The notes under the pieces were generated by a model. It was not told the origin of the DNA, ran no database searches, and worked only from the letters and a program-made list of their open reading frames with translations. The position numbers were made by a program, and so were the translations under genes. From Mastigias papua (lineage: Eukaryota > Cnidaria > Scyphozoa > Rhizostomeae > Mastigiidae): DNA of 64,000 nucleotides. Below, piece after piece: positions 63,555-64,000 of the stretch (position 1 is the stretch's first letter; the number at the start of each line of letters is the position of its first letter). The stretch spans positions 10,797,775 to 10,861,774 of the forward strand of contig OZ025271.1 in assembly GCA_964019165.1 (NCBI GenBank), in the 5' to 3' direction.

Positions 63555-64000
63555 CACTCCCCTTACAAAAGTATTGCACAGGTTGCTTAAAAATGGCAGC
63601 CACAGTAAGTGACTTTTACCAGAAGTATAAGTTACCGATTCTATTACTGATAACCTTTAGGCCCATGGATGTTGAAATTGGTGGGAAAATACGAAGAAAA
63701 GTGCTGACGATATATTTTTGAACACACACAAATTTCTTCACCCTTATTTTCATGTTTGGCTTGTAAGGGAGACCATGGTGAAACAACGAACATTTTGAGC
63801 GACTCACTGTAAAAATTTTGAGAAAAAACGGCCATCCATTTCCTCAAATTGCTAAAGTTGTTGTATGCCACTATTCTATATGCATAAGAATATTTAATTC
63901 ATTAAAAAAAACACTGGCTCAATTAATCGAAACAAAGAACTGGGAGACCAAAACAAATTAACGAAAGGGGAGAGAGATTTGTGTACAGAGTTGCAAGGAC

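Larger units (their letters stand above)
44222..64000. repeat. Segmental duplication, copy 2
   Basis: Direct repeat of 1500-23614, continuing past the window end. It lacks the 2,315-bp foldback insertion. HEPN exon B inside it is far more diverged from exon A than the surrounding non-coding DNA is. The sequence between the two copies is unrelated, apart from the older HEPN-C paralogue and dispersed repeats. Confidence 0.95.

Overview
The window looks like nuclear DNA of a marine invertebrate animal. Candidate coding sequence is broken into short exons with GT-AG junctions. Intergenic DNA is AT-rich and crowded with decayed DNA transposons, a tRNA-derived SINE, a LINE 3' fragment and long microsatellites. 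The one convincing host gene combines DZIP3-like HEPN domains with a NACHT ATPase, a pairing I know from expanded innate-immune NLR families in cnidarians, amphioxus, molluscs and echinoderms. A cnidarian is my first guess, but nothing here fixes the phylum. Most open frames of 60-120 codons sit in repeats or introns and are not annotated as genes.

Layout. 1-1499 is left flank with a SINE. 1500 to at least 23614 is copy 1 of a large direct segmental duplication, and 44222 to the window end is copy 2. They are nearly identical over most of their length, and the pairing runs past the window end. Copy 1 alone carries a 2,313-bp foldback transposon with a THAP-like half finger, and copy 2 supplies the matching empty site. 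Each copy holds one isolated HEPN exon (A at 10428-10934, B at 50817-51323) and the same set of decayed TIR elements. Between the copies, on the minus strand, lies the NLR-type gene.

Gene model on the minus strand: HEPN-like exon D (42009-41407), HEPN exon C (40250-39738), a large NACHT exon (36794-34732), then eight mini-exons of 36-87 nt (29864 down to 25419) and a terminal exon ending in TGA at 24782. The phases agree throughout: D and C are symmetric phase 1-1, NACHT enters at phase 1 and leaves at phase 0, and every mini-exon is a multiple of three, open in phase 0 and bounded by good splice sites. From the ATG in exon D this predicts about 1,255 residues: two HEPN modules, a NACHT ATPase and a Ser/Thr/Pro-rich tail. 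This is inferred from sequence alone; transcripts would decide it.

Most interesting signals: the phase-0 mini-exon array; the excess divergence of HEPN exons A and B inside nearly identical flanks, which suggests gene conversion or diversification; loss of the HEPN catalytic histidine in A, B and D but not C; and the foldback insertion with a natural empty site.
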